Positions 34,931-44,098 are shown, counted from the stretch's first letter. The stretch is 64,000 bases of DNA from Aldehydirespirator sp963667505 (GCA_963667505.2 OY763490.2:3720001-3784000); one strand, 5' to 3'. Made by a program: numbers and translations. The notes: generated by a model from the letters alone, not told the origin.

Positions 34931-34948
34931 GTGGCGTCGCGTCGCCAC
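34931..34948 (-). promoter_or_regulatory. Near-perfect palindrome before the Ntn hydrolase ribosome-binding site
   Basis: GTGGCGTCGCGTCGCCAC, symmetrical at 16 of 18 positions, ends 15 bp upstream of the GTG start with only the GAAGGG ribosome-binding site between. It could be an operator or an RNA hairpin that controls translation. Confidence 0.5.
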
Positions 34949-35193
34949 CGTACGCGTTGGCCTGTCGGCGGCCGGGGATGGTAGCTGACCACTAGGCGAA
35001 GGCGTCGCGCGACGTTGGACAGGTGCGCTGACCTGCCCAAATGCGCCGAAGGCGTGCTGGGAGGCTGCGCCGTGAGGCCCCGAGGGGAATCCACGAGCCG
35101 GTCGAGAGTCAGCGCCGCTGATAGAGGCGATCGGCAAGCGTGAGCGGCGAAGCATCCGCATCGCGGGGCTGAGGCAGTATCGGGGGATCTCGG

Positions 35194-35658
35194 TCACGGG
35201 CTCAGGTTACCATGACTCCGAACACACGTTTGCATGATCCGAGCCTGGAGTCCCTCATCGGCTAGGCGACGACGGGCCTGGGCGTCGCCGGGCGACACGA
35301 TGCGGTCATGGGACACGTCGTGGGCTTCGTGGGGCGCCGACAGGTGATCCCAGCGGGTCTCGACGCGCACCGCGGCCCCCGACGCGGCCACAGACGACCT
35401 GCCCATGGAGAAGATGACGGTCTCCTGCAGCACCGACGACGACCCGGACACCCGGTCGCGGCGCTCAAAGAGCACCACTCGACGAAACGACGCCGCATCG
35501 GTGAGCCAGCGGTGGAAGGCCGTGAAGTACCGGCCGTTGGCGAACGACCGCGGCGTGATGGCCACCAACTGCCCGCCGTTGCGCAACAGTGCCGCCACCG
35601 CAACGAACGCCGCATACAGGTTCGCACAGTCCACGCAATGGCGGCCCCGCGCCATCAA
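35194..35658 (-). pseudogene. Eco57I/type IIG-like adenine methyltransferase remnant
   Basis: 154-codon fragment reading NLYAAFVAVAALLRNGGQLVAITPRSFANGRYFTAFHRWL and VLQETVIF, the segment that follows the NPPY motif in Eco57I-type restriction-modification methylases (NLYAAF, GGQLVAITPRSF, VLQE). The upstream catalytic part is missing: an in-frame TAG lies in the hairpin at 35689 next to the IS1182 element. The downstream part is lost where the Ntn hydrolase promoter region begins. A clear relic, indicating that this site formerly carried a restriction system. Confidence 0.75.
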
Positions 35659-35688
35659 GCCGGCACGGGTCGCCCGCTCTGCCAGTGA

Positions 35689-35711
35689 CTAGGAGGCCAG
35701 CGGCCTCCTAG
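35689..35711. terminator. 10-bp-stem hairpin at the IS1182 insertion point
   Basis: CTAGGAGGCC (35689-35698) pairs perfectly with GGCCTCCTAG (35702-35711) around a 3-nt loop. Its outer CTAG overlaps the left end of the IS element, and the same CTAG at the right end supplies the TAG stop of the deoxyribosyltransferase-like gene. It probably was that gene's terminator before insertion. Confidence 0.6.
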
Positions 35712-37503
35712 GAGACTGCTGAGCAAGCCGCGTGCGGGGCCGCGGTCAGGCGGCTGGGGGCCTGTGTCGGTGTGTGGGCTGGCGGTGCTGGTCCCGAATT
35801 TGGCGGGTGTTTCGCGTTTTGAGAGGTCAGAGAGGGCGCGCCGGCGGGGTGTTTCCACTACATCGGCGGTTCGGCCGCCCGGGTGGGGGCTGGACGGGGG
35901 CCGAGCCCGCCCGGGCGGGTCAGGCGATGGCCCAGTGGGCTCCGTTGTGGTGCAGGCCGAGGCTGGTGAGGCGCGCGAGGTTGACTGCGGCGGCGCGCAG
36001 CGCCAGCCAGTGCCGGTTCTTCGCTGTGCCGCGGTAGGGGCATCTTCGGTTGTTGCGCACGAGCCAGGCGATGGTGCGCTCTGCCATGGGCCGGTGTTTG
36101 GTGTAGGCGTGGTGGAACTGTCGGGTTCGGGCCTGGGCTCTGGCTGCGGCCAGCAGGCGGTGGTGGGGGTGCAGCCGGATGGTGCGGCCGGCTTTGGCGG
36201 TGGTGCAGCGTGAGCGCACCGGGCAGTCCCGGCAGCGAGCGCCGAAGCGGGCGAGGCGGCCGGCGCCGATGGCGACGGTGACCCCGGCGGGGCAGGTGAC
36301 GGTCGCGGCTTGTGTGTCGATGTCGAAGTCGTCGATGCTGTAGCCGCCTTCGACCGCGGTGCGCACAGGCGGCGGTTTGATGACCGCGTCCATGCCGCGG
36401 TCTTCGAGCTCGGCGCGCAGCGCGCCGGTGCCGTAGGCGCTGTCGGCGAGCACCACAGTGCCCGCCGGCTCGCCGGCGAGCAGCCCCGCGGCGGCCTCCG
36501 CGTCGGCGGTGTTGCCCGCGGTGAGGTCCACTGCGGTGACCAGCCCGGTGTCGGGCTCCGCGCAGACGTGGGCCTTGTAGCCGTCGCGGTAGCTGTGGGC
36601 GCTCTTGTGGGCGTGGCGGGACTCGGGGTCCACCACCGACACCACCCGGTCCGACGCGACACGCCGCGCGATGCGCCACCGGCCCGGCCCGCCTGCGGGC
36701 TCGGTGTCTTGGCCCGCCACCAGCGCCAACAGCCCCAACGCGTCGGCCTGCGCGTCGTCGAGGTCAAAGTCCTCGCAGGCGCCGATCAGCTCCAACGCGT
36801 CGTCCACCAGCTCACCCACCAGACGCTCCACATCACCGGGATCGTCCCAGTCCACCTCGGGGCCCCCGTGATCCGGGTTGTGCTCGCGCACCCACACCTC
36901 CGCCAACGCGGGCACCAGCTTGCGCAGCCTGCGCATCTGCACCCGCAGCATCGTCACAGTGTCCTGGCGCGCCACCGCGTCGTCGAGCACCGTGGAGTCC
37001 AGCACCCGGCGCTGGGACCCCGACACCGCCCCCGTGGCCGCGACCAGCTCGCGCACCGCGTCGAAGACCCGGTCCGGCGCAGCGCTGGCCCGCAGCCGGT
37101 TCCGCCACAACGTCAGCACCGTCGGATGGAACGCCCCATCGGTCAAAGCCAGCCCGGCCGCGGCCTTCCACGCCACATCGGTCCGCAGCCGCGCGCACGC
37201 AGCCCGATCCGACAGGCCCTCCAACGCCTGCAACAACAGCACCGACGCCACCACCTCGCCGGGCACCGACGGACGGCCCCGCCCCGACTCGAACAGATCC
37301 TCGAACATCGCGTCGGGAAACAGCCGGCCGCGATGCTGCGCCAACAACGCATGCACCGAACCCTCCGCCAGCAGATGCCCACACACCGCCGCCGCGTCCA
37401 ACAGCTCCCGATCCGTCACCGCCGTGCCCTGCATACCCACATCGTCCCACACCGCGACCACGATCGCGAGCACCCCGACCCGAATTGCTCAGCAGTCTCC
37501 TAG
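35708..37503 (-). mobile_element. IS1182-family insertion sequence
   Basis: Perfect 19-bp terminal inverted repeats: CTAGGAGACTGCTGAGCAA at 35708-35726 and its complement at 37485-37503. The outer CTAG is palindromic and could be a 4-bp target duplication, leaving an element of 35712-37499. Encodes one intact transposase. Inserted at the hairpin just after the deoxyribosyltransferase-like gene. Confidence 0.92.
35920..37434 (-). CDS. IS1182-family transposase
   Basis: 504 aa from ATG 37434 (frame open to 37473). N-terminal helical domain (FPDAMFEDLFESGRGRPSVPGEVVASVLLLQALEGLSDR split over residues about 40-85), then a DDE catalytic core: DSTVLDDAV, VVLADSAYGTGALRAELEDRG and the C-terminal YTKHRPMAERTIAWLVRNNRR containing the Glu. 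Cys motif CRDCPVRSRC near the C-terminal third is typical of the family. Intact and probably functional. Confidence 0.93.
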   Translation of the reverse strand: MQGTAVTDRELLDAAAVCGHLLAEGSVHALLAQHRGRLFPDAMFEDLFESGRGRPSVPGEVVASVLLLQALEGLSDRAACARLRTDVAWKAAAGLALTDGAFHPTVLTLWRNRLRASAAPDRVFDAVRELVAATGAVSGSQRRVLDSTVLDDAVARQDTVTMLRVQMRRLRKLVPALAEVWVREHNPDHGGPEVDWDDPGDVERLVGELVDDALELIGACEDFDLDDAQADALGLLALVAGQDTEPAGGPGRWRIARRVASDRVVSVVDPESRHAHKSAHSYRDGYKAHVCAEPDTGLVTAVDLTAGNTADAEAAAGLLAGEPAGTVVLADSAYGTGALRAELEDRGMDAVIKPPPVRTAVEGGYSIDDFDIDTQAATVTCPAGVTVAIGAGRLARFGARCRDCPVRSRCTTAKAGRTIRLHPHHRLLAAARAQARTRQFHHAYTKHRPMAERTIAWLVRNNRRCPYRGTAKNRHWLALRAAAVNLARLTSLGLHHNGAHWAIA

Positions 37504-39342
37504 CGGGTCGTCAACTCCCTGAGTTGGCCACCTAGTTCTTCACGCAGCTTCTGTCGGCCTTCTCTATTCTTTAGGTACGGGATATATCGAAGATGCGTAA
37601 TATCAAAAGGTATGTCGGACTCGCTCTGTGTTATAGGTATCACCGATCGACCTATGGTGTGAGCTATTCCCATCTCGTAGAATACATTCGGATTCTTTCC
37701 CGTACAGTCGACGATCACTGCCGCTGATCTCGTAATCAAGTTGACTACATCCTGCATGATGGATGGAGACGTCCAGATCTCATCTGCACGTTGACACCGG
37801 AGATTGACATCGCTGGCGGCCTTCTTGATGCTCGTATATACCTTGTCGAATTCGCCGCTCAGTGGCATCATGACTGAGACAAGATCATCGTCGATCGGAA
37901 GATGTGACGGTATCTCGAATACTGAAGGCCTAGCAGGAGATTCAGCAAAGAATCTGAGTAATGACCGGTAGAGATCGGCCGTCTTGACTGCCCAATGAGT
38001 TCGACGCGGCTCCCATCTACCTAATCCGGCTCTTCGCGTATGAGGTCGGAGTGGAGGTGGTAGGGGTCCGCGGCTGAACGCGAGGGATCCCCCAGAATCG
38101 GCGCTGAACAGGCAGCCGAAGATCTGGAGGATCCCTGTGGAGTGCGACCCTACGCGCGTCTGTGAGCGGTTGGTGGGACTGGGCGACGTGGAGGTGCTCG
38201 GCGTCGACGACGAGGCCGGCGAGCCGCTGCGGGTGCACATCCGCAGCCGGGCGCCGAGACCGGACTGCGGGCGCTGTGGCGGGCCGCTGTGGTCAGACGG
38301 CGAACGCGAGGTGGAGCTGGTGGACCTTCCGGCGTTCGGGCGGCCCGCTGGGCTGGTGTGGCACAAGCGGCGGTGGCGCTGCGGGCAGCGCCAGTTCCGG
38401 CGGGCACCGTCACCGAGCAGGACCCTGAGATTGACGACGAGGGCGGGGCGCTGGGCGACGCGCCAGGCCGGCCGGGCGCGTCCCGTCGACGAGGTCGCCT
38501 CAGAGCTGGGATGCAGCTGGCACCCGGTGAACGCTTCGGTGCGGCGCTGGGGTTGCGCGCTGCTCGATGCCGACACCGCCAGGATCTCAGATCGAAGCGC
38601 TGGGCCTCGACGAGACTCTGATGGGGCGCCGGGGCCGGTTCAGAGACAGGTCCTGGTCCACCAGCATCGTCGACGTCGGCCGGGGCCAGCTATTGGACAT
38701 AGTCCCAGGCAGAACCGCCAAAGCACCCGCACTGTGGCTGCTCAGCCGGCCCCCTGAATGGCTCGAGCAGATCCGCTGGGGCGTGCTGGACCTCTCAGGC
38801 CCCTATCGGGCCGCGTTCGACACCGCACTGCCCCACGCCCACCAGGTCGCGGATCATCGTCGATCGGAAGATGTGACGGTATCTCGAATACTGAAGGCCT
38901 ACGCAGGAGATTCAGCAAAGCAATCTGAGATAATGACCGGTAGAGATCGGCCGCCGCCACCGAAGCGTCTTGACTGCCCAATGAGTTCGACGCGGCTCCC
39001 ATCGCGGAGACCTAATCCCCATTCGTAAGCGAATTTGTCCATAACCAGAGAATTAGGTATCGGTTGAATACTCGTATCATAAGCATATCGAATATAAAGT
39101 GTATCCCCTTCTGTGCGTACATCGACAATAGATCCCACGCGAGCCAGCTGGTCATCACTTGAATGCGGCTGAACCTCTGGCATGAAGACAGACGGCAAGT
39201 TCCGTAGGGTATCGAAATCAACACCGCTATCCGAACGAAACTTCTTCTGTACATTCTCGTCAGTATGCTCAAAAAGTCGGTCCATAGATATCGAGTCTTC
39301 TTGCTCTTCCCATCCGCCGGCCTTTATAAGTAGGTTGAACAT
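37500..39342 (-). pseudogene. Nucleoside 2-deoxyribosyltransferase-like protein gene, split by an ISL3 fragment
   Basis: Starts ATG 39342 (FNLLIKAGGWEEQEDSISMD; VRTEGDTLYIRYAYDTS) and is lost at TAG about 38899. The second half, in frame from about 37985 down to TAG 37500, reads PSVFEIPSHLPIDDDLVSVMMPLSGEFDKVY, RADEIWTSPSIMQDVVNLI, AAVIVDCTGKNPNVFYEMGIAH and ends RELTTR; the NPNVFYEMGIAH segment holds the catalytic Glu of the deoxyribosyltransferase/TIR-like fold. Joined, it would be roughly 300 aa. Between the halves are ISL3 sequence and a 150-bp duplication of the gene. Relatives are thought to cleave nucleotides or NAD in immunity; that role is inferred. Confidence 0.72.
38028..38852 (+). 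mobile_element. ISL3-family element, 3'-truncated copy A
   Basis: Starts with the same terminus (ggctcttcgcgtatgagg) as the complete copy at 40706 and tracks it to 38852, where it stops mid-transposase and joins duplicated target-gene sequence. Differences from copy B are mostly indels: one base near 38394, about 20 bp near 38432, two bases near 38590. The transposase is therefore broken into frames. Left flank cctaatcc matches the target sequence at 39011-39018, the expected 8-bp duplication site. Confidence 0.88.
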
Positions 39343-39860
39343 AATTCTTTAGATCCTTTCTTGTGTGATTTTGTTGCTGTAAGTTCACAGGCTTCATCGT
39401 GATAGGCCCTACTACAGTCTTCGTCTTCTACCCTGTTGGTGAGCGAAGGCCGTCGTGCGGCGGCATCATCGCCTCAAGATCTTGAACGTATCCAAGGCCT
39501 CGATCGGGCCCTTCACAGGGTAGCCCTTCGGCAAGCCCTTGCAACCTCCAACTTTACACCGGGGATATTTCGGATGTTCTGCTTAGTGCAGTTAACTTCC
39601 AGATTAGAGTAGGTCAAACTTAAGGTAAGGCGCGAGGTCGACAATCAACGGGAGAATTTGTCGACCACAAGAAAGGGATTCGCCATTGTTTGTGGTGTAG
39701 AGATTTAGATGTCGCCCTGGAAAGAAGACGATTTTCGTCGACAATCATCAAATTCCTTATTCAGATGCTCGCACTGGAGCAGCATGGAGGCGATCTAACG
39801 GTGGAGGTCAGGGGATTCGGATCCCTTACCTGCTCGATGCGGTTGAGGTCCTCTAGCCAG
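39343..39860. other. AT-rich intergenic region upstream of the deoxyribosyltransferase-like gene
   Basis: No complete gene. Contains an inverted repeat GGTCGACAA (39636-39644) / TTGTCGACC (39658-39666), with the core gtcgacaatca repeated near 39736, so a regulator site or element end is possible. On the minus strand an open stretch around 39470-39590 reads YPRCKVGGCKGLPKGYPVKG before a stop, which looks like the tail of a small Cys-containing protein but lacks a start codon. Base composition is markedly lower in GC than the flanks. Confidence 0.45.
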
Positions 39861-39906
39861 CCCTGATCGTTCACGAGTCTTGGTGTCTGGGGGGTGCGCG
39901 TCCGCG

Positions 39907-40697
39907 AAAAAGGCTCCTCCGGTGGTGCTCGACGCGGCAGAGTCCCGCTGGCGGGTGCAGTTGCGCGCCGACGCCGCGGGCTGCTCGAAGCGGATCGCTC
40001 GAGCCTGCCGGGACCGCAACGTCGAGTTCTTGTTCACGGTGCGCTCAAACGACGGGGTCACCGCGGCCATAGACCACAGCCGCCACGACACCGAGGCGTG
40101 GCAGGCTGCGCTGCGCTGCAGCGGAGAGCCCTCACAGCGCGCCCAGGTAGCCGAGCTCACCGACAGCGTCGACCTCTCTGGCTGGCCCGAGGGGACTCGC
40201 TTCATCGCGCGCCGCGAGCCGCTGCACCCCGGAGCCCAGCGCAGCCCGTTCGACTCCGCGCTGTGGCGCTGCCGAGGGTCTTGCACCGACGCCGACGGGC
40301 GACCCCGACGAGCTCGACGCCCACATGAGAACCCACGCTGGCATTGAGGGCGTCATCGCCAGGCTCAAAGACTCAGGACTCTACCGCATGCCCTTCAGCG
40401 ACTACTGGGCCAACGCCGCCTGGGCCCAGCTCGTCGCCCTCAGCGCCGCCGCCGTGAGATGGCTCCGACAACGGCGGCAGCGCGGGCTGCTCGCCAAAGC
40501 CGCGCCCAAGACGCCTCAGATGGCAACTGTGGCACGCGCCGGGTCGGCTCGTGCGCTCCTCGCGCAAATGGACACTGCGCCTCCCCGACTGGTGGTCCGC
40601 CACACCCCAACTCCTGCACGCCAGCCGCCCCGGCGCCCCGTAGACGCCCTCGGCCCGGCCGCGCCCCAGCAAACACCGCCGTCCCGACCCAGCGCGC
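39907..40697 (+). pseudogene. IS1380-family transposase, truncated and frameshifted
   Basis: Reads RWRVQLRADAAGCSKRI, DRNVEFLFTVRSNDG, VAELTDSVDLSGWPEG, TRFIARREPLHPGAQ in one frame, then HMRTHAGIEGVIARLKDSGL and MPFSDYWANAAWAQLVALSA in another, the typical C-terminal order of IS1380 transposases (including the Glu-containing IEGVIARLKDSGL). The N-terminal part with the first catalytic Asp is absent, and there is a frame change near 40290. Its 3' end is cut by the ISL3 insertion at 40698. Confidence 0.8.
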
Positions 40698-40705
40698 CTC
40701 AAACT

Positions 40706-42120
40706 GGCTCTTCGCGTATGAGGTCGGAGTGGAGGTGGTAGGGGTCCGCGGCTGAACGCGAGGGATCCCCCAGAATCGGCGCTGAACAGGCAGCCGAAGA
40801 TCTGGAGGATCCCTGTGGAGTGCGACCCTACGCGCGTCTGTGAGCGGTTGGTGGGACTGGGCGACGTGGAGGTGCTCGGCGTCGACGACGAGGCCGGCGA
40901 GCCGCTGCGGGTGCACATCCGCAGCCGGGCGCCGAGACCGGACTGCGGGCGCTGTGGCGGGCCGCTGTGGTCAGACGGCGAACGCGAGGTGGAGCTGGTG
41001 GACCTTCCGGCGTTCGGGCGGCCCGCTGGGCTGGTGTGGCACAAGCGGCGGTGGCGCTGCGGGCAGCGCCAGTGTCCGGCGGGCACCGTCACCGAGCAGG
41101 ACCCTGAGATCGCGCCGCCGCGCGAGAAGCTGACGACGAGGGCGGGGCGCTGGGCGACGCGCCAGGCCGGCCGGGCGCGTCCCGTCGACGAGGTCGCCTC
41201 AGAGCTGGGATGCAGCTGGCACCCGGTGAACGCTTCGGTGCGGCGCTGGGGTTGCGCGCTGCTCGATGCCGACACCGCCAGGATCTCAGACGTCGAAGCG
41301 CTGGGCCTCGACGAGACTCTGATGGGGCGCCGGGGCCGGTTCAGAGACAGGTCCTGGTCCACCAGCATCGTCGACGTCGGCCGGGGCCAGCTATTGGACA
41401 TAGTCCCAGGCAGAACCGCCAAAGCACCCGCACTGTGGCTGCTCAGCCGGCCCCTCGAATGGCTCGAGCAGATCCGCTGGGGCGTGCTGGACCTCTCAGG
41501 CCCCTATCGGGCCGCGTTCGACACCGCACTGCCCCACGCCCACCAGGTCGCGGACCCGTTCCACGTCGTGCGGCTCGCCAACACCGCCCTCGACGAGGTC
41601 CGCCGCAGAGTCCAGAACCAGACGCTGGGACATCGCGGCCGCAAGCCCGACCCCCTCTATCGGGCCCGCAAGCTGCTCGTCTCCGCGTCCGAGAACATCA
41701 CCGACTCCGGACGAACCCGGCTGCGGGGCCTGCTCGAGGCCGGTGACCCCTACGGCGAGGTCCGCGACGCCTGGCACGCCAAAGAGACCCTCCGCAGCAT
41801 CTATGACATCGACGACGCCGACCTCGGCGCCGCCACCGTCAACCGGCTCGCAGCCGACCTCCAGGACCCCGGCCTGCCCCCGGAGATCAACAGGCTCGGC
41901 CGCACCCTCTGGCGCTGGCGCACCCCTATCGCCAACTGGCACTCCGCCCGAGTCACCAACGCCGCCACCGAAGCGGCCAACAATCTCGTGAAGCGGGTCA
42001 AGCGAGCCGCGTTCGGGTTCACCAACTTCGCCAACTACCGCATCCGCGCCCTGCTGTACGCCGGCAAACCCGACTGGGCGCTGCTCGACACCCTCACTCC
42101 GACCTAAAACGCGGAGAGCC
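40706..42120 (+). mobile_element. ISL3-family insertion sequence, complete copy B
   Basis: 1,415 bp. Imperfect terminal inverted repeats of about 25 bp (left ggctcttcgcgtatgaggtc; right complement ggctctccgcgttttaggtc). Flanked by a perfect 8-bp target duplication CTCAAACT at 40698-40705 and 42121-42128, the size expected for ISL3. It is inserted inside the IS1380 remnant, so it arrived later. Confidence 0.96.
40815..42107 (+). CDS. ISL3-family transposase
   Basis: 430 aa from GTG 40815. N-terminal zinc-finger-like CGRCGGPLW ... CGQRQCPAG, helix-turn-helix region RPVDEVASELGCSWHPVNASV, then the DDE core (VEALGLDETLMGRR; DLSGPYRAAFDTALPHA; VADPFHVVRLANTALDEVRRR; C-terminal NAATEAANNLVKRVKRAAFGFTNFANYRIR containing the Glu). 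All features of an intact ISL3 enzyme. Fully open, unlike copy A. Confidence 0.95.
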   Translation: MECDPTRVCERLVGLGDVEVLGVDDEAGEPLRVHIRSRAPRPDCGRCGGPLWSDGEREVELVDLPAFGRPAGLVWHKRRWRCGQRQCPAGTVTEQDPEIAPPREKLTTRAGRWATRQAGRARPVDEVASELGCSWHPVNASVRRWGCALLDADTARISDVEALGLDETLMGRRGRFRDRSWSTSIVDVGRGQLLDIVPGRTAKAPALWLLSRPLEWLEQIRWGVLDLSGPYRAAFDTALPHAHQVADPFHVVRLANTALDEVRRRVQNQTLGHRGRKPDPLYRARKLLVSASENITDSGRTRLRGLLEAGDPYGEVRDAWHAKETLRSIYDIDDADLGAATVNRLAADLQDPGLPPEINRLGRTLWRWRTPIANWHSARVTNAATEAANNLVKRVKRAAFGFTNFANYRIRALLYAGKPDWALLDTLTPT

Positions 42121-42246
42121 CTCAAACTCCGACCCCCGCCACAAACAGCCCCAACAAGACCACACAACCCCAACCAACACCCCAACCCCGCCACCCCAAA
42201 CACACAGCCCTGAACCGCTTACGAATTCTCGTGAACGATCAGGGCA

Positions 42247-42285
42247 CTAGTTGCATAAGTCGAGTTCGTATAAGTCGACTTATAC
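42247..42285 (+). promoter_or_regulatory. Iterated ATAAGTCGA motif with an 18-bp perfect palindrome at the ATPase start
   Basis: ctagttgcataagtcga (42247-42263) is followed by the perfect palindrome GTATAAGTCGACTTATAC (42268-42285). The right arm includes TATACT (42281-42286), a good -10 hexamer 8 bp before the GTG start at 42294, so the ATPase mRNA may be leaderless and the palindrome its operator. The left motif recurs at 33378. Confidence 0.65.
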
Positions 42286-42293
42286 TAGATGCC

Positions 42294-43820
42294 GTGCCTG
42301 GAGAGGCGAGAGTGGTACCACCGACGCCGCGGAGTCTCTACGACCGTGAGGCGGAGTGGGACGACCTGAACCGCTTCATGGCCGCTCCCGGCCCGAGGCT
42401 GCGGCTCGGTCTGCTGTACGGCCGACGGCGGTACGGCAAGAGCTACCTGCTGCGCCGGCTCGTGGAGTCCGTAGGTGGGATGTACCACTTGGCGCTTCAG
42501 GAAGAGCCTCGGCCGGCCCTCGAACGGTTTGCCGGCACCGTCAGCCAACAGCAGGGGGGCTCACCGCCGCTGCGCTTTGACGACTGGAGCGCCGCGCTTG
42601 GCTACGCCGTCAACCTTCTAGGAGGTCAGGGTGGCGGGCCGAAGGCGTTGGTGCTGGACGAGTACCCGTACCTGCGCCAGGCCAGTCCCGAGTTGGACTC
42701 GTGCGTGCAAGCGCTGATGGACGAGTCGGCGGCCGGGGGCCTCGGCTCGGCCTGGCAGGCGACGGTGTCGGTGATCGTGTGCGGGTCGGCCATGTCGGTG
42801 ATGACCGGCATCCTCAGCGGCACGTCGCCGATGCGGGGCCGGGCTGCGTTGGACATGGCCCTGGCGCCCTTCGACTATCGCCAGTCCCGCGGATTCTGGG
42901 GCTTCGTCGATCCCGCCACGGCGTTAGGCGTGGACGCCGTGGTCGGTGGTGCCGCCGGCTACAAGGACCTCACCGCGGCCGCCGGTGTGCCGACGGGGCC
43001 TGAGGAACTCGCGGAGTGGCTCTGCGCCACGGTGCTCAACCCGTCGCATGCCCTGTTCCGCGAGGACCAGTACCTGTTGAGGGAGGACCCGCGGGTCACG
43101 GTCGAGGCCCCCTACTACTCGCTGCTGCAGGCCATCGCCTCAGGCCGGGCGTCACAGGGCCGGATCGCGGAGGCGGTCGGCCGGGCGCCGGGCGACATCG
43201 TGCACCAGTTGAACGTGATGACCACCGCCGGCTTCGTCGTCCGTGACGACGACCTGCTGACCACGAGGAGGCCGGCCTATCGGATCGCCGACCCGATCGT
43301 GCGCTTCCATCACCTGGTGACCCGCCGCAGCCGCGCCATGCTGGAGGATCGCCGTGCGGCCGAGGTATGGGCCGGGGCCGCTGACACCTATCGCTCCCAA
43401 ATCGTCGGACCGCACTTCAAGTCGCTCTGTCGCCGGTGGGTGGACCGCTACGCGGCTGACGAGACCTTGGGCGGACCGGTCGCTCCCGCCCGGCGGATGC
43501 AGGTGAACGACCAGAATCGCCGCCAGTCGTTCGAACTTGATGTCGTGGCCGCAACCTCGCTGCCCGGTGTCGGCAGTCCCCGCCGGACGACGGTGCAGTT
43601 GCTCGGCGAGGCCAAGGCATCTCGTCTCGACGCCGAGGCTCTCGCCCGCGTCGACCGCATAGCCGAACTCCTCGACGAGCGGCAAGGGGTGTCCCTCGCG
43701 CCAACAGGCAGGAGAATGCTCTTCTCCATTCAGGGCTTCAGCGCCGATCTGGAAGCCACCGCCCGCCGCCGCCAAGATGTGCAGCTAATCGACCTAGACC
43801 GCCTCTACGAAGGAACTTGA
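42294..43820 (+). CDS. AAA-type ATPase_2 (archaeal-type DUF234-associated) protein
   Basis: About 508 aa from GTG 42294. N-terminal YDREAEWDDLNRFM, Walker A LLYGRRRYGKSYLLRRL (variant GRRRYGKS, usual for this family), Walker B KALVLDEYPYL and sensor-like VIVCGSAMSVMTGIL; then a winged-helix part (SLLQAIASGRASQGRIAEAVG) and a C-terminal DUF234-like nuclease-fold region (FELDVVAATS ... QLLGEAKASRLDAE, with the D and ExK pattern). These STAND/ATPase_2 proteins are common in mobile islands and proposed to act in defence or plasmid biology; function is unproven. It follows the IS1380 right end directly. Confidence 0.83.
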   Translation: MPGEARVVPPTPRSLYDREAEWDDLNRFMAAPGPRLRLGLLYGRRRYGKSYLLRRLVESVGGMYHLALQEEPRPALERFAGTVSQQQGGSPPLRFDDWSAALGYAVNLLGGQGGGPKALVLDEYPYLRQASPELDSCVQALMDESAAGGLGSAWQATVSVIVCGSAMSVMTGILSGTSPMRGRAALDMALAPFDYRQSRGFWGFVDPATALGVDAVVGGAAGYKDLTAAAGVPTGPEELAEWLCATVLNPSHALFREDQYLLREDPRVTVEAPYYSLLQAIASGRASQGRIAEAVGRAPGDIVHQLNVMTTAGFVVRDDDLLTTRRPAYRIADPIVRFHHLVTRRSRAMLEDRRAAEVWAGAADTYRSQIVGPHFKSLCRRWVDRYAADETLGGPVAPARRMQVNDQNRRQSFELDVVAATSLPGVGSPRRTTVQLLGEAKASRLDAEALARVDRIAELLDERQGVSLAPTGRRMLFSIQGFSADLEATARRRQDVQLIDLDRLYEGT

Positions 43821-43877
43821 GGCGTGTCGGCAACTTGGACACCACTCCGGTGCAGTCGTGACACCGGTGCGGCGGGG

Positions 43878-44097
43878 TCAGCGGGGCCGACGAGCCTTCG
43901 ACCGTACCGCTCTGGCCGGGTCGGCCTGGTCAGCCTTGATCTGCTCCACGAATTGGCCTATGCCAGCGTTGGGAGCCGACAGGGCGTGCTCGGCCATGTG
44001 CAGCCGCGGCAGGCGAGTGAGTGCCTCGGCCTGGATGTCTTGTGATCCGCTCGGCGATCAGCAGGAAGTCGGCGAGGTCGAGGCAGGCCACGCTCAT
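43878..44097 (-). pseudogene. Decayed Doc (Fic-family) toxin fragment
   Basis: ATG 44097, 1 bp after the antitoxin stop, begins SVACLDLADFLLIAERI, the usual Doc N-terminus. After a frameshift the next segment reads EALTRLPRLHMAEHALSAPNAGIG, also typical of Doc, then diverges to an unrelated tail and stops at 43878. The Fic catalytic HxFxDGNKR region is missing. The toxin is therefore inactive while its antitoxin is whole. Confidence 0.72.
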
Positions 44098-44098
44098 G

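Larger units (their letters stand above)
39861..42244 (+). mobile_element. IS1380-family element remnant, interrupted by ISL3 copy B
   Basis: Ends are a perfect 17-bp inverted repeat: CCCTGATCGTTCACGAG at 39861-39877 and its complement at 42228-42244. Internal sequence encodes only the C-terminal part of an IS1380 transposase, so about the first half was deleted. ISL3 copy B sits near its right end. No convincing target duplication is seen immediately outside the repeats. Confidence 0.83.

Noticed and set aside
34918..35197. 94-residue N-terminal extension of the Ntn hydrolase
   Set aside because: It would bury the catalytic Thr behind a Pro/Arg-rich stretch; GTG 34915 has a ribosome-binding site and places Thr directly after Met. 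A propeptide remains possible but is less likely.
39816..39850. TTCGGATCCC stretch resembling a tRNA T-arm
   Set aside because: No acceptor, D or anticodon stems could be built around it.
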